Part shown: piece by piece, positions 6,534-13,548 of the stretch
How positions within the stretch are numbered: position 1 is the stretch's first letter
Layout: each line of letters opens with the position of its first letter
Assembly (NCBI GenBank): GCA_963751355.1
Contig: CAVVVS010000128.1
Location: 1 to 13,548, forward strand
Source of the DNA: CAVVVS01 sp963751355
GTDB lineage: Bacteria > Bacteroidota > Ignavibacteria > Ignavibacteriales > Ignavibacteriaceae
Length of the DNA: 13,548 bases
Reading direction: 5' to 3'
Notes under the pieces: generated by a model
What the model saw: only the letters and a program-made list of their open reading frames with translations
Database searches by the model: none
Told to the model about the DNA's origin: nothing
Program-made: the position numbers and the translations under genes

Positions 6534-6767
6534 ATAGAAAGTATTTATAATCATAATGTATCCGACGTAGAGATAAAGACTTTAAGCAAAATGATTCCGG
6601 GGAGAAAAATTGATGAAAGAAATGCTTACGAAAGATCATTGGAAAATGACTTGTGCTTTGCAGATCTTTTCCGGTTGTATACTTTGCGTAAGAATGAACA
6701 AAAAGCAGTGGAATTTTATAACAAAATAAAAGATCCGGCTTTAAAATATTTTTTGAAGGACTTATAA
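6534..6767 (+). CDS. Hypothetical protein with probable non-ATG (ATA) start
   Basis: The 77-residue product is acidic and helical at its C-terminus (FADLFRLYTLRKNEQKAVEF, then YNKIKDPALKYFLKDL). No family is recognised. Start choice is the point of interest. GGAGG at 6524-6528 is placed five bases before ATA at 6534-6536, the codon expected at initiation distance. No ATG, GTG or TTG lies at that distance in this frame. The only standard start is TTG at 6522, which overlaps the SD itself and could not use it. An internal ATG at 6591 would lose 19 residues. Either an AUA codon is used or the gene has lost its ATG. Confidence 0.5.
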   Translation: MESIYNHNVSDVEIKTLSKMIPGRKIDERNAYERSLENDLCFADLFRLYTLRKNEQKAVEFYNKIKDPALKYFLKDL

Positions 6768-6781
6768 TCTACTGTTAATAT

Positions 6782-6788
6782 AAGGAGG
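6782..6788 (+). promoter_or_regulatory. Strong Shine-Dalgarno AAGGAGG
   Basis: AAGGAGG five bases before ATG 6794 fixes the start of the next gene and shows that this genome uses the anti-SD of 16S rRNA for at least part of its genes. Confidence 0.85.
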
Positions 6789-6793
6789 ATGTT

Positions 6794-7084
6794 ATGAAAA
6801 TAATTGAATGCACGCCAAGAGGAGACGAAAAAAGATTGCAGGGGGAGATATTTTCAATATTACACGAATATTTTCCTATTATATCAGCAATGGAAAAAGA
6901 AATCGGACAGAATAAATTTATTGTAAATAAGCACAAAGATGACAAAATGACAATATCATTATCATTTGGATATTTAAAGTCACATAAACAAAAAGAAAAT
7001 ACTTTTGAAGAAAAGATTGATAAGATTTCGCTTCGAATTGAGGAACCGGACGAAGCTTTAACTTCGGAAATATTTATTGGGTGA
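6794..7084 (+). CDS. Hypothetical protein, 96 residues
   Basis: The protein has no recognised family. It reads like a small mixed alpha/beta fold: an N-terminal strand (MKIIECTPRG), a helix (RLQGEIFSILHEYFPIISAM), then strands with charged connections (DDKMTISLSFGYL, KIDKISLRIEEPDE). There are no membrane segments or signal peptide, and the single Cys is at position 6. The start is secured by the strong SD. It lies 27 nt after the previous gene and 47 nt before the next small ORF, in line with co-transcription. Confidence 0.6.
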   Translation: MKIIECTPRGDEKRLQGEIFSILHEYFPIISAMEKEIGQNKFIVNKHKDDKMTISLSFGYLKSHKQKENTFEEKIDKISLRIEEPDEALTSEIFIG

Positions 7085-7130
7085 AAACTTGGCATCGGCT
7101 ATATAATGTAGGTTTTTTAAGAGGATAAAA

Positions 7131-7289
7131 ATGAAAACTCGAACTCCTGTTATTTCAAAAAATAAAGGACGGACAACTGTCCGCATCATTAATACCGACG
7201 AGGAATTGATGATAGCAAGAACAGTAATCCAAATTTTAAATCTTAATTTCGAAACGGAACATAATTATGAAAACAAAGAAAGTGTCTGA
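7131..7289 (+). CDS. 52-residue ORF overlapping the phosphoketolase start
   Basis: ATG at 7131 follows AAGAGGA (7119-7125) at good distance and opens a frame of 52 codons ending in TGA at 7287-7289. The product is basic at the N-terminus (KTRTPVISKNKGRTTVR), followed by a DEELMIARTVIQILNLN helix. No family is recognised. It overlaps the next gene by 23 nt in another frame, and the phosphoketolase ATG itself has only a poor SD (ACGGAAC). Translation of this ORF may therefore deliver ribosomes to the phosphoketolase start. It could be a real small protein or a coupling leader. Confidence 0.5.
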   Translation: MKTRTPVISKNKGRTTVRIINTDEELMIARTVIQILNLNFETEHNYENKESV

Positions 7290-9702
7290 AAAGAAAATAG
7301 TAAAAGAAGTCAGTTCTGTAAAAACAAAAAAGGCAAATGTAATGGATAAGCCGTTATCTGAAGAACTTCGGCAAAAAATGAACGCGTATTGGCGCGCTGC
7401 TAATTATCTTTCCGTCGGGCAAATTTATCTTTACAATAATCCTCTTCTGAAGAGACCGCTTGTTCTTTCGGATGTAAAGCACATGCTTCTGGGCCATTGG
7501 GGAACAACTCCTGGGCAGAACTTCATCTATGTACATCTGAACCGGGTTATAAAAAAATATGATCTCGATATGATATACGTATCTGGCCCTGGTCACGGTG
7601 GTCCCGCAGTTGTGGGCAACACTTACCTCGAAGGAACTTACAGTGAAATATATCCTGACATTAGCCAGGATGAGATCGGGCTTCGAAAACTTTTTATTCA
7701 GTTTTCTTTTCCAGGAGGAATTCCCAGTCATGCATCGCCGGAAACTCCGGGCTCAATACACGAGGGCGGCGAATTGGGTTATTCGCTCAGTCATTCATTC
7801 GGAGCGGTATTCGATAATCCCGATTTGATAGTTGCCTGCGTAGTTGGAGACGGCGAGGCAGAAACTGGTCCGCTTGCCACAGCTTGGCATTCAAACAAAT
7901 TTCTTAATCCAGCAACAGACGGTGCTGTGTTACCTATACTTCATCTAAACGGTTATAAGATTTCAAACCCAACTGTTCTTGCCCGCATTACACATGAGGA
8001 ACTGGAACAGCTTTTCCGCGGTTATGGATGGACTCCCTACTTCGTCGAGGGACATGAGCCCGAGAAAATGCATCAGGAGATGGCTGCTGTGCTAGACACT
8101 GCAATAGAACAGATTAAAGAAATACAGCATAATGCCCGCGTCAATCATAATGTTACTCGTCCACGATGGCCGATGATTGTTCTGAATTCACCAAAGGGCT
8201 GGACAGGGCCTAAGGTGATTGACGGTCTTCAGATCGAAGGCACTTTCCGGGCACATCAAGTTCCGCTCTCCGACCCCGCTGCAAATCCGGAACATCTTAA
8301 AATGCTGGAAGACTGGCTTAGAAGCTACCGGCCTGAGGAACTCTTTGATGAAAAGGGACGCCTGAAACAGGAACTTGCAGAACTTGCACCAAAAGGTGAA
8401 AAGCGCATGAGCGCGAACCCACATGCCAATGGAGGTGAACTACTTCGTGATTTAAGGATGCCCGATTTCCGCCAATACTCTGAAGACGTTCCAACGCCGG
8501 GTTCGCCCGGTATTGGCGACACACATATACTAGGCCGTTTCCTTCGCGATGTAATAAAACTAAATAGTGAACAGAAAAATTTTAGGATCTTCGCTCCGGA
8601 TGAAACACTTTCCAACCGGCTCGAAGCGGTATTTGAAGTAACAAAGCGGCAATGGGAGGGCGCAACTGTACCTAATGACGAATTTCTTGCTCCTTCAGGA
8701 CGTGTAATGGAAATGCTCAGCGAGCACCAATGCGAAGGCTGGTTAGAGGGTTACCTTCTAACCGGGCGTCACGGAGTCTTCAATTGTTACGAAGCGTTTA
8801 TTCACATAGTCGATTCGATGTTTAACCAGCATGCAAAGTGGCTGAAAGTTACTGCGCATCTTCCGTGGAGGCGAAAAATATCTTCCTTAAATTACATACT
8901 TGCGTCGCATGTCTGGCGTCAGGATCATAACGGCTTCACGCACCAGGATCCTGGTTTCATAGACCATGTTGTTAACAAGAAGGCTGAGGTAGTAAGAGTA
9001 TATCTTCCACCGGATGCAAACTGCCTGCTGTCCGTTATGGACCATTGCCTCCGAAGCCGTCATTACGTTAATGTTGTAATCGCCGGTAAACACCCGGCTC
9101 CTCAATGGTTGACAATGGATGCCGCCATTAAACACTGTGCCGAGGGTATCGGTATCTGGCAGTGGGCTAGTAACGATCAGGAAGTTTCAACTGATGTTGT
9201 TATGGCATGCTGTGGGGATGTACCTACTCTGGAGACGCTCGCCGCCGTATCAATTATGCGTGAGCATTTGCCTGAGTTGAAAATCCGGGTGGTTAACGTC
9301 GTCGACCTATTTAAACTCGAGCCCCAAACCGAACACCCGCACGGGCTCTCAAATACAGACTTTGACGAGTACTTCACCAAAGATAAACCGGTTATCTTTG
9401 CCTTCCATGCTTATCCTTGGCTGATCCACCGGTTGACATACCGTCGTACAAATCATAAAAACATACACGTCCGTGGTTACAAGGAAGAAGGAACAATTAC
9501 AACACCTTTTGATATGACAGTTATGAATGAACTGGATCGTTTCCACCTCGTGATGGACGTTATAGACCGGGTTCCTAAAACAGGAGACAAAGGTATATAC
9601 CTGAAGCAGCAGTTAAAGGACAAGTTAATAGAGCACAAGCAATATATTGACAAATACGGTGAGGATATGCCAGAAATCAGGAATTGGAAATGGACTCTTT
9701 GA
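7267..9702 (+). CDS. xfp: Xylulose-5-phosphate/fructose-6-phosphate phosphoketolase
   Basis: This 811-residue enzyme uses thiamine diphosphate to split xylulose 5-phosphate (and often fructose 6-phosphate) with phosphate, giving acetyl phosphate plus glyceraldehyde 3-phosphate or erythrose 4-phosphate, in the cytoplasm. Family motifs are intact: GHWGTTPG with His77, GPGHGGP (107-113), SFPGGIPSHASPETPG with His155, and the thiamine-diphosphate motif GDGEAETGP (194-202). Further on are the catalytic Glu446 in PDETLSNR, SEHQCEGWLEGYLLTGRHG, HVWRQDHNGFTHQDPG and GYKEEGTITTPFD. Compared with usual members of about 790-800 residues, it has a Lys-rich extension of some 27 residues at the N-terminus. 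The gene looks richer in G+C than the integron part. Acetyl phosphate could feed ATP synthesis by acetate kinase, which is not in the window. Whether fructose 6-phosphate is used cannot be read from the motifs. Confidence 0.96.
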   Translation: MKTKKVSEKKIVKEVSSVKTKKANVMDKPLSEELRQKMNAYWRAANYLSVGQIYLYNNPLLKRPLVLSDVKHMLLGHWGTTPGQNFIYVHLNRVIKKYDLDMIYVSGPGHGGPAVVGNTYLEGTYSEIYPDISQDEIGLRKLFIQFSFPGGIPSHASPETPGSIHEGGELGYSLSHSFGAVFDNPDLIVACVVGDGEAETGPLATAWHSNKFLNPATDGAVLPILHLNGYKISNPTVLARITHEELEQLFRGYGWTPYFVEGHEPEKMHQEMAAVLDTAIEQIKEIQHNARVNHNVTRPRWPMIVLNSPKGWTGPKVIDGLQIEGTFRAHQVPLSDPAANPEHLKMLEDWLRSYRPEELFDEKGRLKQELAELAPKGEKRMSANPHANGGELLRDLRMPDFRQYSEDVPTPGSPGIGDTHILGRFLRDVIKLNSEQKNFRIFAPDETLSNRLEAVFEVTKRQWEGATVPNDEFLAPSGRVMEMLSEHQCEGWLEGYLLTGRHGVFNCYEAFIHIVDSMFNQHAKWLKVTAHLPWRRKISSLNYILASHVWRQDHNGFTHQDPGFIDHVVNKKAEVVRVYLPPDANCLLSVMDHCLRSRHYVNVVIAGKHPAPQWLTMDAAIKHCAEGIGIWQWASNDQEVSTDVVMACCGDVPTLETLAAVSIMREHLPELKIRVVNVVDLFKLEPQTEHPHGLSNTDFDEYFTKDKPVIFAFHAYPWLIHRLTYRRTNHKNIHVRGYKEEGTITTPFDMTVMNELDRFHLVMDVIDRVPKTGDKGIYLKQQLKDKLIEHKQYIDKYGEDMPEIRNWKWTL

Positions 9703-9895
9703 GAGAAAAAATTAATATTAAAACAGATATAAGTATCAGTTAAATACATTTAAGCATTATACTGAAGTTAATATGTCAAAATAAAATGGAAGTTATAAAT
9801 TTAGGTTTGCAATAAAAATATTGAGGAGACTAATATCTATAGTTTAAATTATAATAAATATTTAGAAAAATTATATAAGCTTTATAGGATAAAAA

Positions 9896-11065
9896 ATGGA
9901 TAATTTAAAAACCGGAATCGATTTTAGTAAACTTTCAATTGATGAAAGTTTAAAACAACTTAATGTTGATATCAAAAAAGGATTATCACAAGAAGAAGTT
10001 GAAATTAGACTTAAACAGTTCGGTCCAAATGCTCTTGAAGAAAAAAAGGAAAGTTTGCTGCTCAAATTTCTATCTTACTTTTGGGGGCCTATTCCATGGA
10101 TGATTGAAATTGCCGCCATTCTTTCTGCGCTTATTCAGCATTGGCCCGATTTTTTTATTATTCTGTTTCTTCTTCTCTTCAATGCTGCAGTTGGTTTCTG
10201 GCAGGAACACCAAGCCGCCAGTGCAGTTGAAGCGTTAAAAAAACAATTGGCTATTAAAGGCCGTGCTAAACGTGATAGCAAATGGATGGAAATCAATCCT
10301 TCAACATTGGTACCAGGGGACATTGTAAGAGTAAGACCGGGCGACATTATTCCCGCCGATACTAAGTTGATTGAAGGTGATTATCTTAGCGTTGACCAAT
10401 CGGCATTAACCGGGGAATCATTGCCGGTTACGAGAAAGCCAGGTGAAATTGTGTATTCCGGTTCCATTGCTAAACAAGGTGAAATGGTGGCATTAGTAAC
10501 TGCAACCGGTAAAGACACATTCTTCGGACAAACCGCTAAACTCGTATCCGAGGCAAAATCCGTATCTCATTTTCAAAAAGCTGTGTTAAAGATTGGCGAT
10601 TATTTGATTTATTTGAGTTTGGGACTTGCTGCAGTACTTGTTCTGAGTGAACTTTTCAGAGGTTCTTCATTCCTTACTTTAATCCAGTTTACATTAATTT
10701 TGGTAGTTGCGGCTATTCCTGCTGCAATGCCTGCAGTTCTTTCCGTAACAATGGCAATCGGCGCCGAGGTGCTTGCAAAGAAAAAAGCCATTGTTACCCG
10801 GTTAGAATCAATTGAAGAAATGGCGGGAATGGATATATTATGTTCGGATAAAACCGGAACTTTAACACAGAATAAGCTCACATTAGGAGAACCCGCTACA
10901 TTTGATGTGAAAAATCCTCAGGAAGTTATTCTTGCAGGGGCATTAGCATCTAAAGCTGAAAATCAGGATGCAATTGATTTAGCTGTCATTGCCGGTCTCA
11001 CGGATTCAAAAGTTTTGGAAAACTACACTCAGCAGAAATTTCTTTCCTTTCGATCCGATTCATAA
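9896..11065 (+). CDS. H+-transporting P-type ATPase, N-terminal part (frameshifted)
   Basis: This is the first half of a plasma-membrane-type (P3A) proton-pumping ATPase. It has a cation-ATPase N-terminal domain (about residues 10-75), membrane helices 1-2 (about 60-110), an actuator domain with TGES (172-175), helices 3-4 with PAAMP (275-279), and the phosphorylation loop CSDKTGTLT with Asp318. Homology runs to QQKF (residue 382). It then leaves the family frame and stops after FRSDS at 11065, where relatives continue with PFDPxxKRTEA. The rest of the enzyme is encoded one frame on. Alone, this 389-residue piece lacks the nucleotide-binding site and helices 5-10, so it could not pump. The start ATG follows AGGAT at about 9885. 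The gene is 193 nt after xfp, with no clear terminator between. Confidence 0.9.
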   Translation: MDNLKTGIDFSKLSIDESLKQLNVDIKKGLSQEEVEIRLKQFGPNALEEKKESLLLKFLSYFWGPIPWMIEIAAILSALIQHWPDFFIILFLLLFNAAVGFWQEHQAASAVEALKKQLAIKGRAKRDSKWMEINPSTLVPGDIVRVRPGDIIPADTKLIEGDYLSVDQSALTGESLPVTRKPGEIVYSGSIAKQGEMVALVTATGKDTFFGQTAKLVSEAKSVSHFQKAVLKIGDYLIYLSLGLAAVLVLSELFRGSSFLTLIQFTLILVVAAIPAAMPAVLSVTMAIGAEVLAKKKAIVTRLESIEEMAGMDILCSDKTGTLTQNKLTLGEPATFDVKNPQEVILAGALASKAENQDAIDLAVIAGLTDSKVLENYTQQKFLSFRSDS

Positions 11066-12398
11066 ACGGACCGAGGCGGATATAACAGCAAAAGACGGAC
11101 GTTCTTTTAAAGTAACAAAAGGGGCTCCGCAAGTTATTTATGACATGTGTAATCTTCCTAAAGAGAAAGTGGAAAACATACAAACTAAGGTAAATGAATA
11201 TGCAAAAAAGGGATATCGTACGCTTGGAGTTGCCCGAGCCGATGAAAATAACAATTGGAAATTTTTAGGATTATTATCATTGTTCGATCCGCCCCGCGAA
11301 GATTCAGCCGATATGATAAAACGTGCTCAGGAACATGGTATCGAAGTTAAAATGGTTACAGGAGACAATGCAGCAATAGGAAAGCAAATTGCTTCGGAAC
11401 TGGGGCTTAAAACAAATATTCATACAGCAAGTGAGTTTTTTAAGGATGAAATAGATGGAAAAGACCTTTCTTCAAAAATGCTTGAAAATATAGAGCAAGC
11501 TGATGGATTTGCAGAAGTGTTTCCGAAGCATAAATACGAAATTGTTAAAGCATTGCAGGCTCGCGGTCATATTTCAGGCATGACCGGGGACGGAGTTAAC
11601 GATGCCCCTGCTCTAAAACAGGCGGATATTGGTATTGCCGTTAGCGGAGCAACCGACGCTGCCCGGGCAGCTGCCGCATTAGTATTAACAGCTCCCGGTC
11701 TCTCGGTTATTATCAAAGCTATAGAGGAAGCCCGAAAGATATTTGAGCGTATGAATTCGTATGCGATCTACCGGATTACCGAAACGATCCGCATTATGTT
11801 TTTTGTTGTACTGGCAATGCTGGTGTTTGATTTTTATCCTATAACATCAGTTATGATAATATTGCTCGCTGTTCTAAACGATCTGCCGATTATGACCATT
11901 GCTTATGATAATACCTGGCTTGATCCTAAACCAGCACGTTGGAATATGCACCGGGTTCTTACAATTTCAACTACTTTGGGACTCATAGGAGTGATCGAAA
12001 CATTTTTATTGCTCGCTATAGCCAAATTATGGCTGGGACTAGATATTGCCCATCTACAGTCATTTATTTATTTGAAATTGGCTGTTGCAGGACATATGAC
12101 ATTGTTTGTTGTCCGAACTAAACAGCCGTTTTTATCAAAACCTTATCCGAAAAAAATACTTTTGTTCGCCATTCTTGGGACACAAATTTTGGCGGCTTGT
12201 ATAGTCGGATTCGGCATTTTTGTGCCGTCTATTCCGTGGAGTTATGTAGGTTTGATTTGGGGTTATTGTATTATTTGGGCTTTTATTGAAGATTGGGCAA
12301 AATTAGAAATTTATAAACATCTTAATTTAACAGGTAAACGACATAAAGGTTTCTTAGAATTATTAAAAACTCAATTACACGAGCATGGCTCTATTTGA
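10989..12398 (+). CDS. H+-transporting P-type ATPase, C-terminal part (frameshifted)
   Basis: True homology begins at about 11043 (FPFDPIHKRTEAD); the 18 codons before it are out-of-frame sequence of the first half, and no SD or natural start is seen. It contains the nucleotide-binding loop KGAPQ (residues 44-48), the hinge MTGDGVNDAP (198-207) and membrane helices 5-10. The Asp in VLNDLPIM (298) matches the proton-binding Asp of helix 6 in plant and fungal H+-ATPases. Joining the halves by skipping one base at 11042 gives an 833-residue protein of normal family length, with D318, KGAPQ (408) and D662 in place. The pump would export H+ at the cost of ATP. It is inactive if the extra base is real and not bypassed. 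Confidence 0.9.
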   Translation: MPVSRIQKFWKTTLSRNFFPFDPIHKRTEADITAKDGRSFKVTKGAPQVIYDMCNLPKEKVENIQTKVNEYAKKGYRTLGVARADENNNWKFLGLLSLFDPPREDSADMIKRAQEHGIEVKMVTGDNAAIGKQIASELGLKTNIHTASEFFKDEIDGKDLSSKMLENIEQADGFAEVFPKHKYEIVKALQARGHISGMTGDGVNDAPALKQADIGIAVSGATDAARAAAALVLTAPGLSVIIKAIEEARKIFERMNSYAIYRITETIRIMFFVVLAMLVFDFYPITSVMIILLAVLNDLPIMTIAYDNTWLDPKPARWNMHRVLTISTTLGLIGVIETFLLLAIAKLWLGLDIAHLQSFIYLKLAVAGHMTLFVVRTKQPFLSKPYPKKILLFAILGTQILAACIVGFGIFVPSIPWSYVGLIWGYCIIWAFIEDWAKLEIYKHLNLTGKRHKGFLELLKTQLHEHGSI

Positions 12399-12542
12399 AA
12401 AATAAATAAATTGAAACCGACAATTGTAATGCTGAAAATATTTGGAAAAAATTTATGTATATTTTTTGAAAGACTTATAAAATAATGGATCACCGTAACT
12501 TGGTATTTGCAAGATCATAAATATTTTTAATAGAGGTTGTTC

Positions 12543-13022
12543 ATGGAAAATAAAATAGAAGAGCTTATAAAAACTTTTTATGGTAAAGACGGAATAAAAA
12601 GAAAAAAGTCAAGATACGAACTGGTGAAAATAGGTAAGCCTGCCATAAAATATTTAAGCGGATTACTTAAGGAACCTAAAGAGCATATCAGATGGGAAGC
12701 AATAAAAACATTAAGTCAAATAGCCGCCCCGGAATCAATACCTATTTTGATAAAGGCATTGGGAAATGATGACTTTGATGTCCGTTGGCTGGCGGCTGAG
12801 GGATTGATCGAAATCGGGAAAAAATCTATTAAACCTCTATTGAAATCTTTGGTCGGTGGTCAAGATTCAATACTTTTGTTGGAAGGTGTGCATCATGTGC
12901 TGAAAGGTCTTGAATTTAAGAAAATATTTTTTGACGATGTCGGGATAATTAAAAAGCTTGAGGACAATAATTTACATTCGGAGATAGCGCTTGCAGCTGA
13001 AGAGTTGCTTGCCAAATATTAA
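12543..13022 (+). CDS. HEAT-repeat (PBS-lyase-like) protein
   Basis: The 159-residue protein is an all-helical repeat protein. At least three HEAT-like units are visible at about residues 23-45, 46-76 and 77-105, with the pattern of helix, Pro turn and R-W-x-A: HIRWEAIKTLSQIAAPESIP and DVRWLAAEGLIEIGKKSIKP. Such proteins bind other proteins, or act as phycobilin-lyase-like scaffolds; no enzyme activity is implied. I start at ATG 12543 because AGAGG at 12532-12536 lies six bases upstream; an in-frame TTG at 12537 would overlap the SD. It stands 144 nt after the ATPase, in the same direction. Confidence 0.85.
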   Translation: MENKIEELIKTFYGKDGIKRKKSRYELVKIGKPAIKYLSGLLKEPKEHIRWEAIKTLSQIAAPESIPILIKALGNDDFDVRWLAAEGLIEIGKKSIKPLLKSLVGGQDSILLLEGVHHVLKGLEFKKIFFDDVGIIKKLEDNNLHSEIALAAEELLAKY

Positions 13023-13182
13023 AGGGAATTAATCTCAAGGAAGTTTCTTATGTCTATAATTAAAGAATATTAGAATAAGTTGTGAATACGTTCAATAACT
13101 TTAGCTTAAAAATTGACTACGAATATTTTTTATATTCAAAATCAATTATTTCTTTTACAATTTTATTTTAACGGAGGATAAT

Positions 13183-13293
13183 ATGATAGGTAATCAAAAA
13201 TTAATCGATGTTCTTAATGATCTATTGGCAGATGAATTAACTGCCATTAATCATATGGTTCATGCCGAAACTAGCCGAGGCATAATCCAGTGA
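13183..13293 (+). pseudogene. bfr: Bacterioferritin, truncated N-terminal fragment
   Basis: After a good SD (GGAGG, 13173-13177) the ATG opens a frame with the bacterioferritin N-terminus: NQKLIDVLNDLLADELTAIN, with Glu18 in the place of the first ferroxidase ligand. Normal members continue INQYMVHAEMCENWGY. Here Gln-Tyr is replaced by a single His (INHMVHAE), and all similarity ends after Glu29. The frame stops after 36 codons against about 155 in the family. Neither other frame to the right continues the protein. Full-length bacterioferritin forms a 24-subunit iron-storage shell; this fragment cannot fold. It appears cut by a deletion or by joining to unrelated DNA at about 13270. Confidence 0.75.
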
Positions 13294-13548
13294 TGGGCTA
13301 AGCTGCAAAGCGACTTAGTTCAAAGTAGTAATGCAGTAAAATTTTTTAATAATTATTAGCGTAGAAGTTTTAAGCGGCATTATTTTTCCAAATTGAGGCT
13401 TATCAGCAACGCTGATACTCCGATTAAATATTTTCCATAAAAAAAATTCTAAGAACCGATTTCTATTTCGGAAATGAAAAGGGGTGCCCTATCTGGTTTG
13501 AAAGTTTTCTTTTTCAATGAGCGCAAAAGATTTGGTCCCATATGACAG
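13294..13548. other. Right end without recognisable gene
   Basis: No ORF of note on either strand. A perfect hairpin TATCAGC-AAC-GCTGATA lies at 13401-13417; the following bases are not T-rich, so it is a poor terminator candidate. A short open stretch, 13475-13545, encodes 23 residues (KRGALSGLKVFFFNERKRFG) but has no SD and no known match. Confidence 0.4.

Noticed and set aside
7354..9749. Several minus-strand and alternative-frame ORFs inside the phosphoketolase gene
   Set aside because: They are shadows of a fully conserved coding sequence, with no SD and no family likeness.
13401..13417. Hairpin TATCAGC-AAC-GCTGATA as a transcription terminator
   Set aside because: It has a seven-base stem without a following T-run and no gene ends nearby except the broken bacterioferritin.
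13475..13548. Short ORF at the right end as the end of an insertion-sequence transposase
   Set aside because: No DDE or other transposase motif and no terminal inverted repeats are visible within the window.

Overview
The window is AT-rich, densely coding and entirely on the + strand. Small intergenic gaps, a signal peptide ending in AQ, and Shine-Dalgarno (SD) sites present on some genes but absent on others suggest the Bacteroidota/Chlorobiota/Ignavibacteriota group. That placement is an inference from style, not from a marker gene.

Left part (1-4760): an integron. The C-terminal end of a tyrosine recombinase of the integron-integrase type (stop at 248-250, in-frame TGA at 35-37) is followed by a hairpin, an attI-like core GTTGTGTGC at 336-344, and four gene cassettes. 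Each cassette closes with an attC site of 131-132 nt. For every cassette, the R'' sequence at its end is the exact reverse complement (7-9 nt) of the core at its own start. This is what excision of a circular cassette requires, so the borders can be set to the base: 337-1289, 1290-2615, 2616-3548 and 3549-4754. The cargo is a short-chain dehydrogenase, an exported choloylglycine-hydrolase-family amidase, an HNH-type endonuclease and a YeeE/YedE sulfur-compound transporter. The integrase reads in the same direction as the cassettes, which is the inverted integron arrangement.

Middle part (4761-7289): a four-helix membrane protein, then an ORF made of two unrelated gene remnants (a DNA-binding/sigma-like piece and the last strands of a PDZ domain). 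After these come five small uncharacterised ORFs, the last of which overlaps the start of the phosphoketolase gene.

Right part (7267-13548): an intact phosphoketolase (xfp), a plasma-membrane-type H+ P-type ATPase split by one extra base near 11042, a HEAT-repeat protein, and a bacterioferritin gene that loses homology after about 30 codons. The right end (13294-13548) has no recognisable gene. Phosphoketolase gives acetyl phosphate without spending ATP, and an H+-ATPase would pump protons out; together with an iron-storage gene this resembles a stress or energy-limitation cluster (inference). Decay recurs across the window: integrase nonsense codon, fused remnants, ATPase frameshift, truncated bacterioferritin. 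It therefore reads as accessory DNA that gains and loses parts.
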